A stretch of DNA of 64,000 bases from Malurus cyaneus samueli. Lineage: Eukaryota > Chordata > Aves > Passeriformes > Maluridae. Below, piece after piece: positions 52,405 to 63,312 of this stretch. The notes under the pieces are model-generated. The model ran no database searches. It was given only the letters and a program-made list of their open reading frames with translations, and was not told the origin of the DNA. The position numbers and the translations under genes were made by a program. Location of the stretch: assembly GCA_009741485.1 (NCBI GenBank), contig CM019214.1, forward strand, positions 8,867,662 through 8,931,661, written 5' to 3'. Within the stretch, counting starts at the first letter, position 1. Each line of letters begins with the position of its first letter.

Positions 52405-53050
52405 AGCGGGGGTCGGAGGATAAATGTGCAGCAGTTAGTTACTGTTTGGTGGGCAGTGCGGTGGGTGCAGCCCTGGTAGCGGCGCTGCTCTCCGGCCCCC
52501 TGCCCTGCAGTGCCGGTCCCCACAGCTCTGGCTCCGCTTCCTCCGCCACATCCCCCAGATCTATAGTGAGTTGAAATAAATATCTCCTTCCCCATGCCGT
52601 AATGTCTTGCCGTGAGCTTGCTTACATCAGGAAGGGCCAGGTGCTCGCTGCCGGTCGTGCTGGGCTGGGGGAGCTGCGGTGGGCCGGAGCTGCTGGTGGC
52701 TCCTGAGGCGGCGGCCGTGAGGTGGGGGCAGGCAGGAGCCGGTCATTTTTGGAGAGCTGCTGGTGGCTCCTGAGGCGGCGGCCGTGAGGTGGGGGCAGGC
52801 AGGAGCCGGTCATTTTTGGAGAGCTGCTGGTGGCTCCTGAGGCTGCGGCCGTGAGGTGGGGGCGGGCAGGAGCCGGTCATTTTTGGAGAGCTGCTGGTGA
52901 ATGTGTCACGGAGCTGCTGCCTTCACACCGCCCTGCCGTCAGCCAAGGCTATAATTAGCTGGTGGCAATCAGCAGCCGCTTGCTGCTGTCACAGGGATTC
53001 AGGCTGACTGGAGCGGCAAATGCGCACAGCTACGGCGCTCGGGCTTTAAT
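52405..53050. promoter_or_regulatory. Second intragenic CpG-rich patch
   Basis: GC and CpG rise from about 52405, run through the 67-bp minisatellite, and fall off near 53050 (GCTACGGCGCTCGG near 53031). The minisatellite itself supplies many of the CpGs, so this may be repeat-driven rather than a promoter. The flanks (52405-52560 and 52900-53050) are CpG-rich without the repeat, which leaves a regulatory role possible. Confidence 0.3.
52687..52899. repeat. 67-bp minisatellite, three full copies plus a partial
   Basis: Copies start at 52687, 52754 and 52821 with exact 67-base spacing, and a partial fourth runs 52888-52899. Each begins GAGCTGCTGGTGGCTCCTG and ends GGTCATTTTTGGA. Copies 1 and 2 look identical; copy 3 has two substitutions. 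The unit length is not a multiple of three, so repeated peptide ORFs across it shift frame and are not evidence of coding. Confidence 0.97.
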
Positions 53051-53056
53051 GGCTGT

Positions 53057-53344
53057 GTGTGCCCAGTGCCAGAGCCAGCTGACTTTTTCAACCTGGATTT
53101 CAGACTGATTTGCGGCTTTATTTTTATAATTCGGGAGTGGATTGGTCTTTGCTTTCCCCGAGTAAATTCTAGGAGATATGCTGAAGCATTACTAGGCCTT
53201 ATTGACATTCCTGTGCAACCCCTTCAGTTTACAGGAAGCTTTTGTCAATTAAAAGGTCTCACTGATTGGAATATCCATTTCTGGAGATGGCCTCAGTGCA
53301 TTCCTTTAACCCATGTCCTTACCATGTTAGCCAACTCTGCTTGA
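53057..53344. promoter_or_regulatory. Candidate conserved element flanking the minisatellite
   Basis: AT-rich DNA with isolated CpGs (TTGCGGC, ATTCGGG, CCCCGAG) follows the GC-rich patch. A 95-codon open frame spans it (53057-53344) but opens at a non-ATG codon and shows no domain. Composition-based inference only. Confidence 0.15.
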
Positions 53345-56300
53345 ACCACTTGGGAATACAGGAATCCTTACAAGGTTTTAAGTTCTGTTATCTGAAGGCA
53401 TTTCTTTGTGTCAGAAGGTCCTGGGTCTTTTTTAGATAAGATTGCTTTCAGTACTGATGGATTGGCAAAATTATGGATTCCCCTGACCTTCTGACTTGCC
53501 AAATCTACCTGAGGAGGAGGATGGAAGAGAGATTGTGACAGTGCATACCACCAAATGCTCCTGTATTTGGAGCCAAAGCTGGGAAAGGAGGATGCCACAT
53601 TCTGTTCACTCTATTTTTATTTACAACATGATAAGACAGTGCAGCAAGATAGATGGCTTTTAATAGATTTTGAGAGTACAGTTATCTTAAATGGTTGTTA
53701 GTTAAGGTACCTGCTTGTTCTGGCACATCATGCATTTCTATTATTTCGTTCTGTGATGGTAGGAAATGTGCTTCCCCTCTTTGAAAATTATCATTGTACC
53801 TAAAGTTTGAGGGTTTTCTTGCTGATATGTCATTCTACAGCACAGGCACTCCTCTGGCCGTTGTTAAGAGCTTGACTGTGGTGGGAAGGGAGAATGAGGT
53901 CTCACATCTTGGTGAGCAGGGTAGGATCCAGAAGTCTGCAGTATGTCAGACTGATGAAGACTGATTTTGACCTGGTTCTATCAAACGCAAATGCAGACAG
54001 TAAGAGCTGGAAACATGAACTCCTTTCGGTGTCTGCACTTGCTGGGTGCAATCAGTCTGCCCTGTATTTGGCTAGAGACTTGGATAAACTGTCTGGGAGT
54101 ATTCTGGGCATTTAACAAACTTGGGGGCTTTTTTTTTTTTAAGGGTAGGGATTTTTCTCAATTTTTCAAATAATGTCTTGATATTTCCTTATTGAAGGAT
54201 TTGGTCTGTTCCCTGACAGCCCTCCTTTGCAGATGTGATTAGCCCTTGGAGCACAGGCTCTCCAGGCTTTGCCTTCAGTTAAAGTTACTGGTTTGCATGG
54301 AGCCTCATCTAATGTCTTCATGCAGCCTCCTGCTCTCCTACGCAAGGGTAAAGCCATTTATGAGAAAAAGCCCACAGCAAACTCAGCAGGTCCGTGCCTG
54401 GATCTTTGTGGTGAGGCTCTGAACCGCTAATCTCTCCTGTGGTTGCTGATGTGCATTTGGAAGAGTGAAATGACATCATAAGGCTTTAAAGCTGACCCTG
54501 TCAGATAACTTTGCAGTCTTATCTTTCAAAGTAAAAAGTTTTTTCTTCAAATCTTCAAATTCATACATATGTTATGATCCTGGGTGCCTTGTTTGCATCC
54601 ATCTCTTCCCTTTGTCTGACTTCCTTCATTAATTACTCACTGATTTATAAATAAATAAGGATGCAAGTACATTTTGGGAGATTTTTCAAATGTTATTTAT
54701 AGAACAAATTGGTTTGGCACAGAAGATAGCTCTAAAAAGCATTTGGCATCAGATAATAAGGCTGCAGTACTAAGGAGCTGCTTCACACCCCAGCTGCCAT
54801 AACCTGAAGGGATTTTTAGGAGGCAGGACTGCTTGCAGTGTGTGATACTAGAAGTGTCTGTTGCCTGACGTGCTGTGGAACTGATACACAGCCTCAGTGG
54901 CCGTATTTATAGCATGCAACAGCCAGATCCATCACCACAAGCAGAACTCTCTTCAGTGTCATGGGATTTCCTCAGTGTTACGGCTTCACAGAAGCATGGG
55001 GACATCTCCTCACTGAGACATTTGGAACTGGAGCCCTCTGACACAACTTTCATTAGGCTGTGTTGTGTACCGAGTGTTTTATGCCGAGGCTGGCACTAAA
55101 CTGTTTGTTGACGCTCTGTTTACCTTGTGCTCCATACTGTGCCGTGTTCCAGACGGGAGGGGAGAGCATTGGGTCTGCTGCTCTCATCACCTGGGAGAGG
55201 GATTATGACAAGAAGCAGAGCATCCAGTGGAGCTGGAGCTGTTGCCCATATATCTGCTGCTCACATAACCGATAATCTCCTACATTCAGCACGAAGCATC
55301 CGGAACAAAGTGCTACCCACGCCGCTCCCCTGCTGACATCCATCGTTCCAGTGCCCATCTGCTCGCAGGTTTCCAGGGCATCAGCCATGTTCCCAGCTGC
55401 TGGTGCTCTTCACGTATCACCCAGGTCCTGGGACAAGCTTCCTGAGGAGTTGCTCCCAGTCCAGTCCCTAAGGCCTGGGCAGAATACCCCTTCAAAACAC
55501 GGCTCCTTGGATTTTTTGTACTTGGATGTCGATGTGCATGTATATTCAGTGAATGCAATGTATAAAATCATGCATGCAGAACTCCTACAAAAAATAATTA
55601 ATTTGCCATATGCTGTTGGCTGCTTTGCCAGGCTTCCCTCTCTTCACCCGATCAGCACTTTCAGCCCTGTTTCAGCCTTTGAGTGTCTTAAAGTCTTAGA
55701 CGTGTTTTTCAGTCACTCAATCTGCCACAGAAACGTTTTTCTCCTCTGGACCTCCAAGTTTCTCTGCCTGAAGCAAGTCAGAGGTGCAATTTAAACAGCC
55801 ATAGCTTTAATCATGTTCTTGGATTGCTCTTCAACAAGATTTGCACTGCAAGAGAAGTAGGAATTTTCCCCTTCCCTTGGGATTTGTAGCAATTCTGTCT
55901 TACTTTGGAAAGGACCCAAGGTACCAATTTTTAACATTCTTAACTCTCTTTACAGGAGAGTATAAGTGTTCTACATTATGGAACAGACTTCAGCATGCTC
56001 CAAGCCTTGTATCCATCATATTGAAAGGATACCAAAAAAATAGCTGTGGTAGGATTTGAAACTCTGTCTGATGCATTTCCAGAAAGGTGACATATGGTAC
56101 AGGATGGTACAGGGTAGCTCGTTTTAAAAATTTCTGTCTTGACATCCAAGCTTAACTGTGGCTTTACCACCTGTGAACAATCCATGGTTTCAGACTCACG
56201 CTTCAGTCACCTTGTATGCCCTTCTTCCCCATCACATATTCCAAATCCTTCTCTCACATTCTGCTACGGAGTGACTTGAAGGGACTCTTGAGTTTTGGCA

Positions 56301-59300
56301 GGAACAGTGTGGCTGCTATAGAGCCTCTAATGTATCCTTCTGCACTTTATTCATCACTGAAACAGAATTTGGAGAGGGTGGGGATTCTGAACAAAGTGTG
56401 TAAAAATTTGCTGCCAACAGCATGATAATTAAAAGAGAGAAGACAGCAGTACATGTAATAATATTGTTACATGTGCACAAAGCAGGGCTTTGTGTTGGAA
56501 GTCGGAATTTCTGAGCTGTGTGCCTTTAAGACCTACATAATGCTGTTACATTACCTTAGGGCTTTTCTTTTGAATTTCCAGCTTCAGAAAACCAAGCTTG
56601 GTTTTCCTTTTTTCCCTCTGTCCCCTGACAACGCTCTCAAAACCTGGGGATGTTTATTTGAAAGAAGACTCGCTGCATATCAGATATTATGGTGTGATAA
56701 GATGTGTGGCAGTAAATAGGGGTAGAATCATGTGGACATCCCTGTCAGAGCTGCCATGGCCGGGTGACGGTTACCTCCCCTTTACAATGCCAGCTCTGTG
56801 ATTTAGGGCAGCCATAACTAATTTTTCTCTATTGCTCCCTGACATCTTGTGGCAGCACCAGGTAATGCAGTTAATTGCTTAACATTTTGCCAAGAGAGTA
56901 GCTCTGACATTAGATTTTGAAGCTTCAATAGCTTTGCTGGAAAAGAAACTAACTTGGCTGTTGGTATTATGGTTTTGAGTGGCTTTCCCCCCTAGGGAAG
57001 AGCACTTCTGTAAGAATGGATTTTGAACAGGCCGGACCTTCCAATAAATTGTGAGTGTTTATATATATATATTTTTTAAATGCTAGAAGTTAAATTAAAA
57101 GCTTGCATTAACATGGTGCATTCTGTTTTAAAATGTTGCCAGCGAAATTTTACTAAGGACTGCTTTGATGCTTGGAGAGGAAGAGGCTGATGATAGCAGT
57201 GCTGCAGAAGAGCTCAGTGCCGTCGGCTGGTTCTTTGATATTTTCTTGCTCTCACACTTAATTCCCCAAATGAGTTAGAGTTTGCTGGTTAGCTTTGAGA
57301 AAATGGCCAATTCTGGCAACAAAATTATGCTGCATTCTGAGCTAGAAAGAATCACATTTGTGCTAGAAATAGCTGAGTCTTTTCTATTTCTTTCCTTCCC
57401 TTAAGTGCTGAGCATAGACACAAAAATGAGGATAAAACAAAAAGAATGGGCAATAGATGCACATGTTTGTGTGGCAGGTGCAACAAAACTTCAGAGTAAG
57501 ACTCACTGATCCTTCTGGGTCTCTTTCAAATCAGAATATTCTGTGAATTTTGTGATTTTAATATATGAGCTCACTGCAGTTCCAGTTTAGGGGCTTAAGG
57601 TTTGTGGCTGCTGAGAAGGTGTTGGTAAATGTCCCCCTGATACTCAAGTGCTGTGTCACTTCGAAATAACAGAGTTTCTCTCTGAAGACCAGTAGCAGGA
57701 ATGGATGGATCCAGCATTCCAAATAGGAAGGGTGGCTCACTCTGTAATGGTTTGTTTTCTGTTCACAAGTTCCCCTTGTTATACCTGCTTTTGCCTTCTG
57801 TCTGGGTAGGAGCAGTGAGACCTTGTTGGGAATGTAAAGTGATGGTGATTAATTTTGCAATCTGCAGATTGGACTCCTGTTCCAATTTTAGGTAGAGGGC
57901 CTGAAAATCCGTATTTCTTTTTCTCTCCAATCTCCAGGCCCAAGGTAAGAAACCAGCCAGCTAATACTGGGAAGTGCAATTCTCACAGCTTTTTATCTGT
58001 GCAGTGAGTTGTGCTGTATTCAAGGAGCTTTTCCACCATTGCTCCTGGTTTCATCCTCTGTGCCATCTTTGCAGTTCTTTTATATGGATAGCATGGAATT
58101 ATCAGCAGCTTGTCCCATCTTTCTCTGGCAATTTAATGAGGTAACAGCTACAAGTATCTTCTTTTTATTCTCTTCTTTGGTTTTGGGGTTTTATTCTTTG
58201 CTTGTTCCAAAGCCCCTCCATCCTGGATTTTGTCTAAGAGGTTTCCCAGCTTTAGTTCTCAGGCACAGTTGCCATTTATTTATCTCCATGACTCCATGAG
58301 TAGATGGCCACACATCCCAGTTCTCAGTGTTTGAAGGGAGGGCACAACAGGAACAGCAGCTGCTGGCTGTCCCCAAAGAAAACCCGAGGCGAGTGCCAAG
58401 GTTTATGTCCATCAGCATTGCAGGGCTGAACTCTGCACAGAAGAGAGTTCTTAAAACACTGTCTATCTTCAGCAGATAGGACAGTTCTCTGGCAGCCTGA
58501 ATTTCACCTGACACCTGATGTGTGTGTGTATGCTTCCCTGAAATACCCGTGAAGTCCCAGCCTTCCAACATCACAGAGGATATTCTGGAGAGAGCAGAAA
58601 CGCTCTAGCACAGCGTGAGATACAGTGCCTCTGAACCAAGAATCTTATCTTGAAAGGCAGCCCTTGGGGAGGGTCTGGCTGAGCTTATTACCCCCATCCT
58701 TTGCTTTGTAAAGTTTGAACAGAGTTCATGCCATAGGAAGGTTCCTAAATCAGTGCTTCCTTTCACCTTTGTCCAGTCATTAGTAAAACCATAAGTTTAG
58801 TCCATTATTTAGGAATTATTTCCCACAGAAACTTTGGTGGTAATATCAGAGCCTTGCTCTAGCTAGACTGTTACAAAATCATTTCATCCTTGTTCATGGT
58901 GTCAGTGTGCCATCCCACACTGGGATATGGAAACATTGTTTTGTAGAAAACAAAGCCCCTAAAAATTAAAACCTGCATTTTACGAGGATGTTTGTAGTCT
59001 ATTATACCCAAGTCCATTATAGCTTATCGGGTAAAATATTTACCATGTGTGTTTTCCCACTGGGAATGGCAGCTAGACTTGATTAGATGCTTAAATGTTC
59101 AGATGTTTTGAATGAGGAATCAAGGGGAGGCTCTTGGTGGCAGAGGCAGCATTAAGGGACGGTATGAGCCTGTGAATGGCCACAGCATCTCCCAAGCAAT
59201 AAAACTGCACTCTGCAATCTTTTGTGTTCAAGATGACTGAATCTTAACCTACATGGCAATAATTTCCTGCTCACCGGTGAATGAGTGATCGCATGAAAGC

Positions 59301-60100
59301 CTCCTCAATCCTTTTGTGGGGAAGGAGCGAGTACAAAGATCTTGGGCTTGCAGTGAACCCAGGTGACTCTACCTCCTGCCTTGGAGAATGGTGTCCCCTC
59401 CATACCTACTACTTCTCTGCATGGCAAAGAGTAGTTTCTGCTCTCCTTCCTGATAGCTGGCTTTTGTGTGAAAGTGAAATAAACTCCGTATCCTGAAGGT
59501 TTCCTGTAGTGCAATGGCTCCAAATTCTGCAGTGCAGCCCACACCTTAGCAGAGGGGTGGTTTCATGGCTCTAAAGTATTTTGTAGCCCCCCTGGGGTAG
59601 TTACACCAGGCACTTCTGCTCAAAAGTACTAATTTTGTGTATTTTAGCTGCATTTGCTGCAATTTAGCAACTGGATCTAAATAGCAGCAGGCCAGCTCTG
59701 TGCTTGCTGTCACACAAGGTATGACTTGGGAGCCAGGAGCTCAGCTTGTTTGTGAAAACATAACAACACAGCAGTGCTGCCTTTTAGCATCACTCTGGGG
59801 TAAAAGAGCTCAGGAACTCGCAACCATCGTGCCAGGAGTGGTTTGCTGCTTCCTTCTGAGCAGAAAATGCCTTTTCATTGGAATAGATGATTTTGATTTA
59901 AAACCTTCATTTAACATTTGAGGGAGCTTTTTTTTCCTGTCTGGTTATAATTGCTAAAGTAGGTCAAGGTTGAGATCTAGATCATCATAAATCACTCCCC
60001 TTTAAAGGCAAATGTTTTGCTTTGTGGCCTGAGGGACTGAAATCAAGTCTGACAAGGCGCACAGACCTGCATTTTATTCTTGGCTTTTCTGCACTGCCTC
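53345..60100. other. Intronic DNA, no exon recognised
   Basis: AT-rich intron with a short TA repeat near 57060-57071. A 147-codon frame at 55351-55794 contains a phrase (SWDKLPEELL) faintly like the C-terminal end of some LINE reverse-transcriptase proteins, too weak to call. The stretch 56815-56960 is rich in TAAT-type words. No exon was recognised. Confidence 0.5.
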
Positions 60101-60153
60101 TGTCATTTTTTCCTCCATCTGGAGAACGGTGCTTACCTTGCACTGCTGTTGTG

Positions 60154-60169
60154 GGGATTAATTAATCCC
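60154..60169. promoter_or_regulatory. 16-bp palindrome with paired TAATCC homeodomain sites
   Basis: GGGATTAATTAATCCC is a perfect 16-bp palindrome containing GGATTA and TAATCC in inverted orientation. TAATCC is the known core of K50 (Bicoid-class) homeodomain factors such as OTX, CRX and PITX, and inverted pairs bind cooperative dimers. A CpG cluster (60181-60230) follows immediately. TSPAN7 is neural and retinal in mammals, so a neural enhancer is plausible but unproven. Confidence 0.35.
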
Positions 60170-61512
60170 TCTATTTGCACAGCGCTTTGAACGTGCCCGA
60201 ACGAAACGCTGTTATTTTAATTGCCTCGTGGCTCTGTGCAGCCTCCTGTGACAGCAGAGGCTGGGGGACGAATGGATGGGCAGAGCAAGGCCCTTGGGCC
60301 ACCCCAGGTGCTGATTTCTGAGCTCTGCTTGCCACCTCCCAGCCTGCCCAGATGGAGGGGACACCAGGTGTGACAGAGCGCTGGGCTGGGCACAGGCTAA
60401 GCAGGGCTTGTGCAGGTTCCTGGGCTGTTTTCTGTGCCTTGTGGCTTCTTCAGCAGGACTGGCTCACAGGTTACAGGCACCTGTGCATCTAGCACTGGGT
60501 GCTAGAAATTTGGACACAAATTTAAAGGCCAAATGGCTATATTAAGTTATGTGTTGGTGTTTGGAGCCTATGAGGGGATTTGACCTCTGCTCAGAAGATG
60601 TCAACCTACCACAGGATGACAGTGTAAGCATCATGTGCAAGTGTCTGAGGACAAAATGGTCACTTGGCCATTGTAAATGTGTATGATCAATTATATGGGT
60701 CATCCAGTAGGCATTTAAGGCCATAAACCAGATCACTGTTTCTAGAGGGCCACAGGCTTTGTGTATTTTTTTGGCAGAGGGCTGTTTGATCTCACCTCCT
60801 TGAATTTTCTTTGTTTTACTGGTTCACAGGGACAGGTTAAAGGTGTAACAAGGATATTACCCAGTTATAGTTTCAGCAGGAAGCATTTGCATACCAGAGG
60901 TTGATTTTCTTAGCATCTACAGAAGAGATGCACTAGCAAAGCATGCAGGCCTTCAGAGATGGGCTGTAAAAGAACAATGGAACATTGTAGCCGTGTTTGC
61001 TGTGTCATTTCCTTCCATCTTTTCATTTGCTGTCTTACTCTATGGCTCTTCTTTCTTTTTTTTTTTTGTTTCTGCCTTGTCAGTCCCTATTTGCTTTGCT
61101 TCTTGCTGGCAGAGTTATTTCGAGTGGAACTGGATGGTTCACATCACATGGTGATGCTCATGCAGTGGTGCCCTCACCAGCTCAGGCAGGCTGGCTGTTT
61201 GAGAGCTGCAGAAAATGCAGTCCACAAATGCACAAATGATGGGAACCCAGAAATCAGAATTTGCTTTGCTGTCACCCTGACGGTGGATCCTTTTCCAGTA
61301 GGAATTCAGGACATTTGGATGCCAGTGGGAGGAAACTCAGAATAAAAGAAAACAGAGAGGGGAAGGCCTCCAGGAAAACATTTGAGTTACTAATGATGTG
61401 CCAGGAAAGAAATTTAGGATGACAGTGCTGCATGGACAGGGTTGTCTGTGGTCGGTCTGTGGTGACCTGCTGGAGCAATGGTGTGGGCTTTTCCTTGCAA
61501 GGAAGAGGATAC

Positions 61513-61550
61513 TTCTTAAGGATGTTTTTCTTAAGGATGTTTTTCTTAAG
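61513..61550. repeat. 15-bp tandem repeat, about 2.5 copies
   Basis: CTTAAG recurs at 61515, 61530 and 61545 within a perfect 15-base period. Because 15 is a multiple of three, the overlapping open frame (61398-61799) repeats the peptide LKDVF, but nothing else suggests coding. Confidence 0.9.
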
Positions 61551-62079
61551 TTTCCTAAGCAGAAAAGCTGCTGCATAGGGGTAGCTTTCAGAAAATTCAG
61601 TTCAAGCATCAAAGAGGAGCTGTGGAGAAAGCTTGAATTACCTCACTGCACTGAAAAAGAGAAAAAAGAACTTGATCTTAGCTACAAAAACCCATCCAGG
61701 AAAACCACATTGTGTCACCCCATTCCTGTGACACAATGCAGATTTCTCTCTGGCCATGAACATGCTTACTGCATTGTCTGGTGCATTTTGATCCAATAAC
61801 AACTTGATTTCACCCATCTTTATTTTGTTAAGTTATACTGCATTAAGCATTCCCTAAATGGAAGTTTTGGTGGTGACTCACAGCCGTAGAAGCTTTGGTG
61901 TGAGACCTGGACATTTGCTGGGAAATCAGAGCTTGGAAATCAGCCAGCGCCTCACTTTGCAGTGATACCAGTGTGTTGTGAGATGTGAATTGCTGTTGTT
62001 TCCATTTTTCTCCATGTGCTTTGCCACAATTTAAAGGACTTAAAGATGGTATTTGATATAATGCAGCACCTGTAAGAGG

Positions 62080-62093
62080 GATAATTAATTATC
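62080..62093. repeat. 14-bp AT palindrome
   Basis: GATAATTAATTATC is a perfect palindrome with two overlapping TAAT cores. It may be a paired homeodomain site or chance in AT-rich DNA. Confidence 0.6.
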
Positions 62094-62988
62094 AGCACTC
62101 TGACTGCACATGTATGTGTCACTGCAAGATGTACTGACCTGCCTTCTTCGTTTAAAGCCCTGTTCCCTCTGCATTCTTCCTGCCACATTCCACAGAATAA
62201 CCCAAAGCCTTCTCGAGGGCACTCTCTTAGTCATCAGTTTCCTGTTGGCCATCCCTGGAGCTGTTTTATACCTTCTTGCCAGTGTCCCACATGCTAGCTG
62301 CTGTAACGTGAGCCCCTCCTCCAAAAGAAAAAAAATTAACCCAGTTGCCTTGGGTAATGTTCATTCTACTAATGTGCATTGCTGTGATAAGAGGAATGAC
62401 TGTCACTTGAGATAGCTGGAAGAGGAAATGAGGAATTTATTCAGCACAGTGCAAATCATATTGCTTTCTCTTCCAGGGAGCCAGCAGGTACCAGTGGTTG
62501 GTGTGAGGTGGAGAGTTGCTTTGTACTGGATATGTGACTGTGGTCCTCACCACAGACATGCTGTGCCTTCGTCATTCATTGCTTGCTTCTGTCTCCTTCC
62601 CCCAGAAACTGAGAGGATAGAGGCCGTTGTCTTTTATTCTCTGGCTGATGGAAGAACAGCTGTAGCACTTCTGTTCCTATGCATGGTGTCCTTGCTGTTA
62701 CAACCCCATGTGAGGGCCATGCTGCTGCCTTTCCTGCTCAGCCCAGCAGAGGACGAGGACTCCTTTCCATCATCCCTACCCAGGCTGGCAACCACATCCC
62801 CACCATGCCAGCCTTGTGCTCTGGGTGGTGGGATGATGAACCCACATATGGGTGTTGCCACCTCCATCTGAAGGAAATCAGTATTCCTGTGCAGCTGGGG
62901 AGGCGAAGTTTACATCTTGGCTTTCAGCAGAAATGCCCAGGCACTCCCACATGGCTTTGGCTGGTGGCTCAGCTCTCACTACCCTGAG

Positions 62989-63312
62989 TTTGGTTTGGTT
63001 TGGTTTGGTTTGGTTTGGTTTGGTTTGGTTCGGTTCGGTTCGGTTCCATTCCGTTCCATTCCGTTCCATTTGGTTCCATTCCATTTTGTTCCATTCTGTT
63101 TGGTTTGGTTTGGTTTGGTTCAGTTTGGTTTGGTTTGGTTTGGTTTGGTTTGGTTTGGTTCAGTTTGGTTTGGTTTGGTTCGGTTCGGTTCGGTTCCATT
63201 CGGTTCCATTTGGTTCCGTTCCATTTTGTTCTGTTCTGTTTGGTTTGGTTTGGTTNGTCTGGTTTGGTTCAGTTTGGTTTGGTTTGGTTTGGTTTGGTTT
63301 GGTTTGGTTTGG
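62989..63312. repeat. (TTTGG)n pentanucleotide array with ordered variant blocks
   Basis: About 324 bases of a five-base repeat, mostly TTTGG with blocks of GGTTC, CCATT and CCGTT variants. Variant blocks start at 63031 and 63181, and each is followed by a CAGTTTGG junction (63121 and 63270), giving a higher-order unit of about 150 bases repeated nearly twice. One undetermined base (N) sits at 63256. Pentamers lack stop codons in every frame, so the long Trp/Phe/Gly/Leu/Val and Asn/Gln/Thr/Lys/Pro ORFs on both strands are artefacts. Confidence 0.97.

Larger units (their letters stand above)
60231..62988. other. Intronic DNA, no exon recognised
   Basis: It holds a 15-bp tandem repeat (61513-61550) and a 14-bp AT palindrome (62080-62093). 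Several open frames, up to 147 codons at 62428-62871, show no recognisable domain. Confidence 0.5.

Noticed and set aside
55351..55794. Peptide phrase resembling the end of LINE reverse-transcriptase proteins
   Set aside because: Only about ten residues resemble it, the frame opens at GTG, and no upstream catalytic motifs are present.
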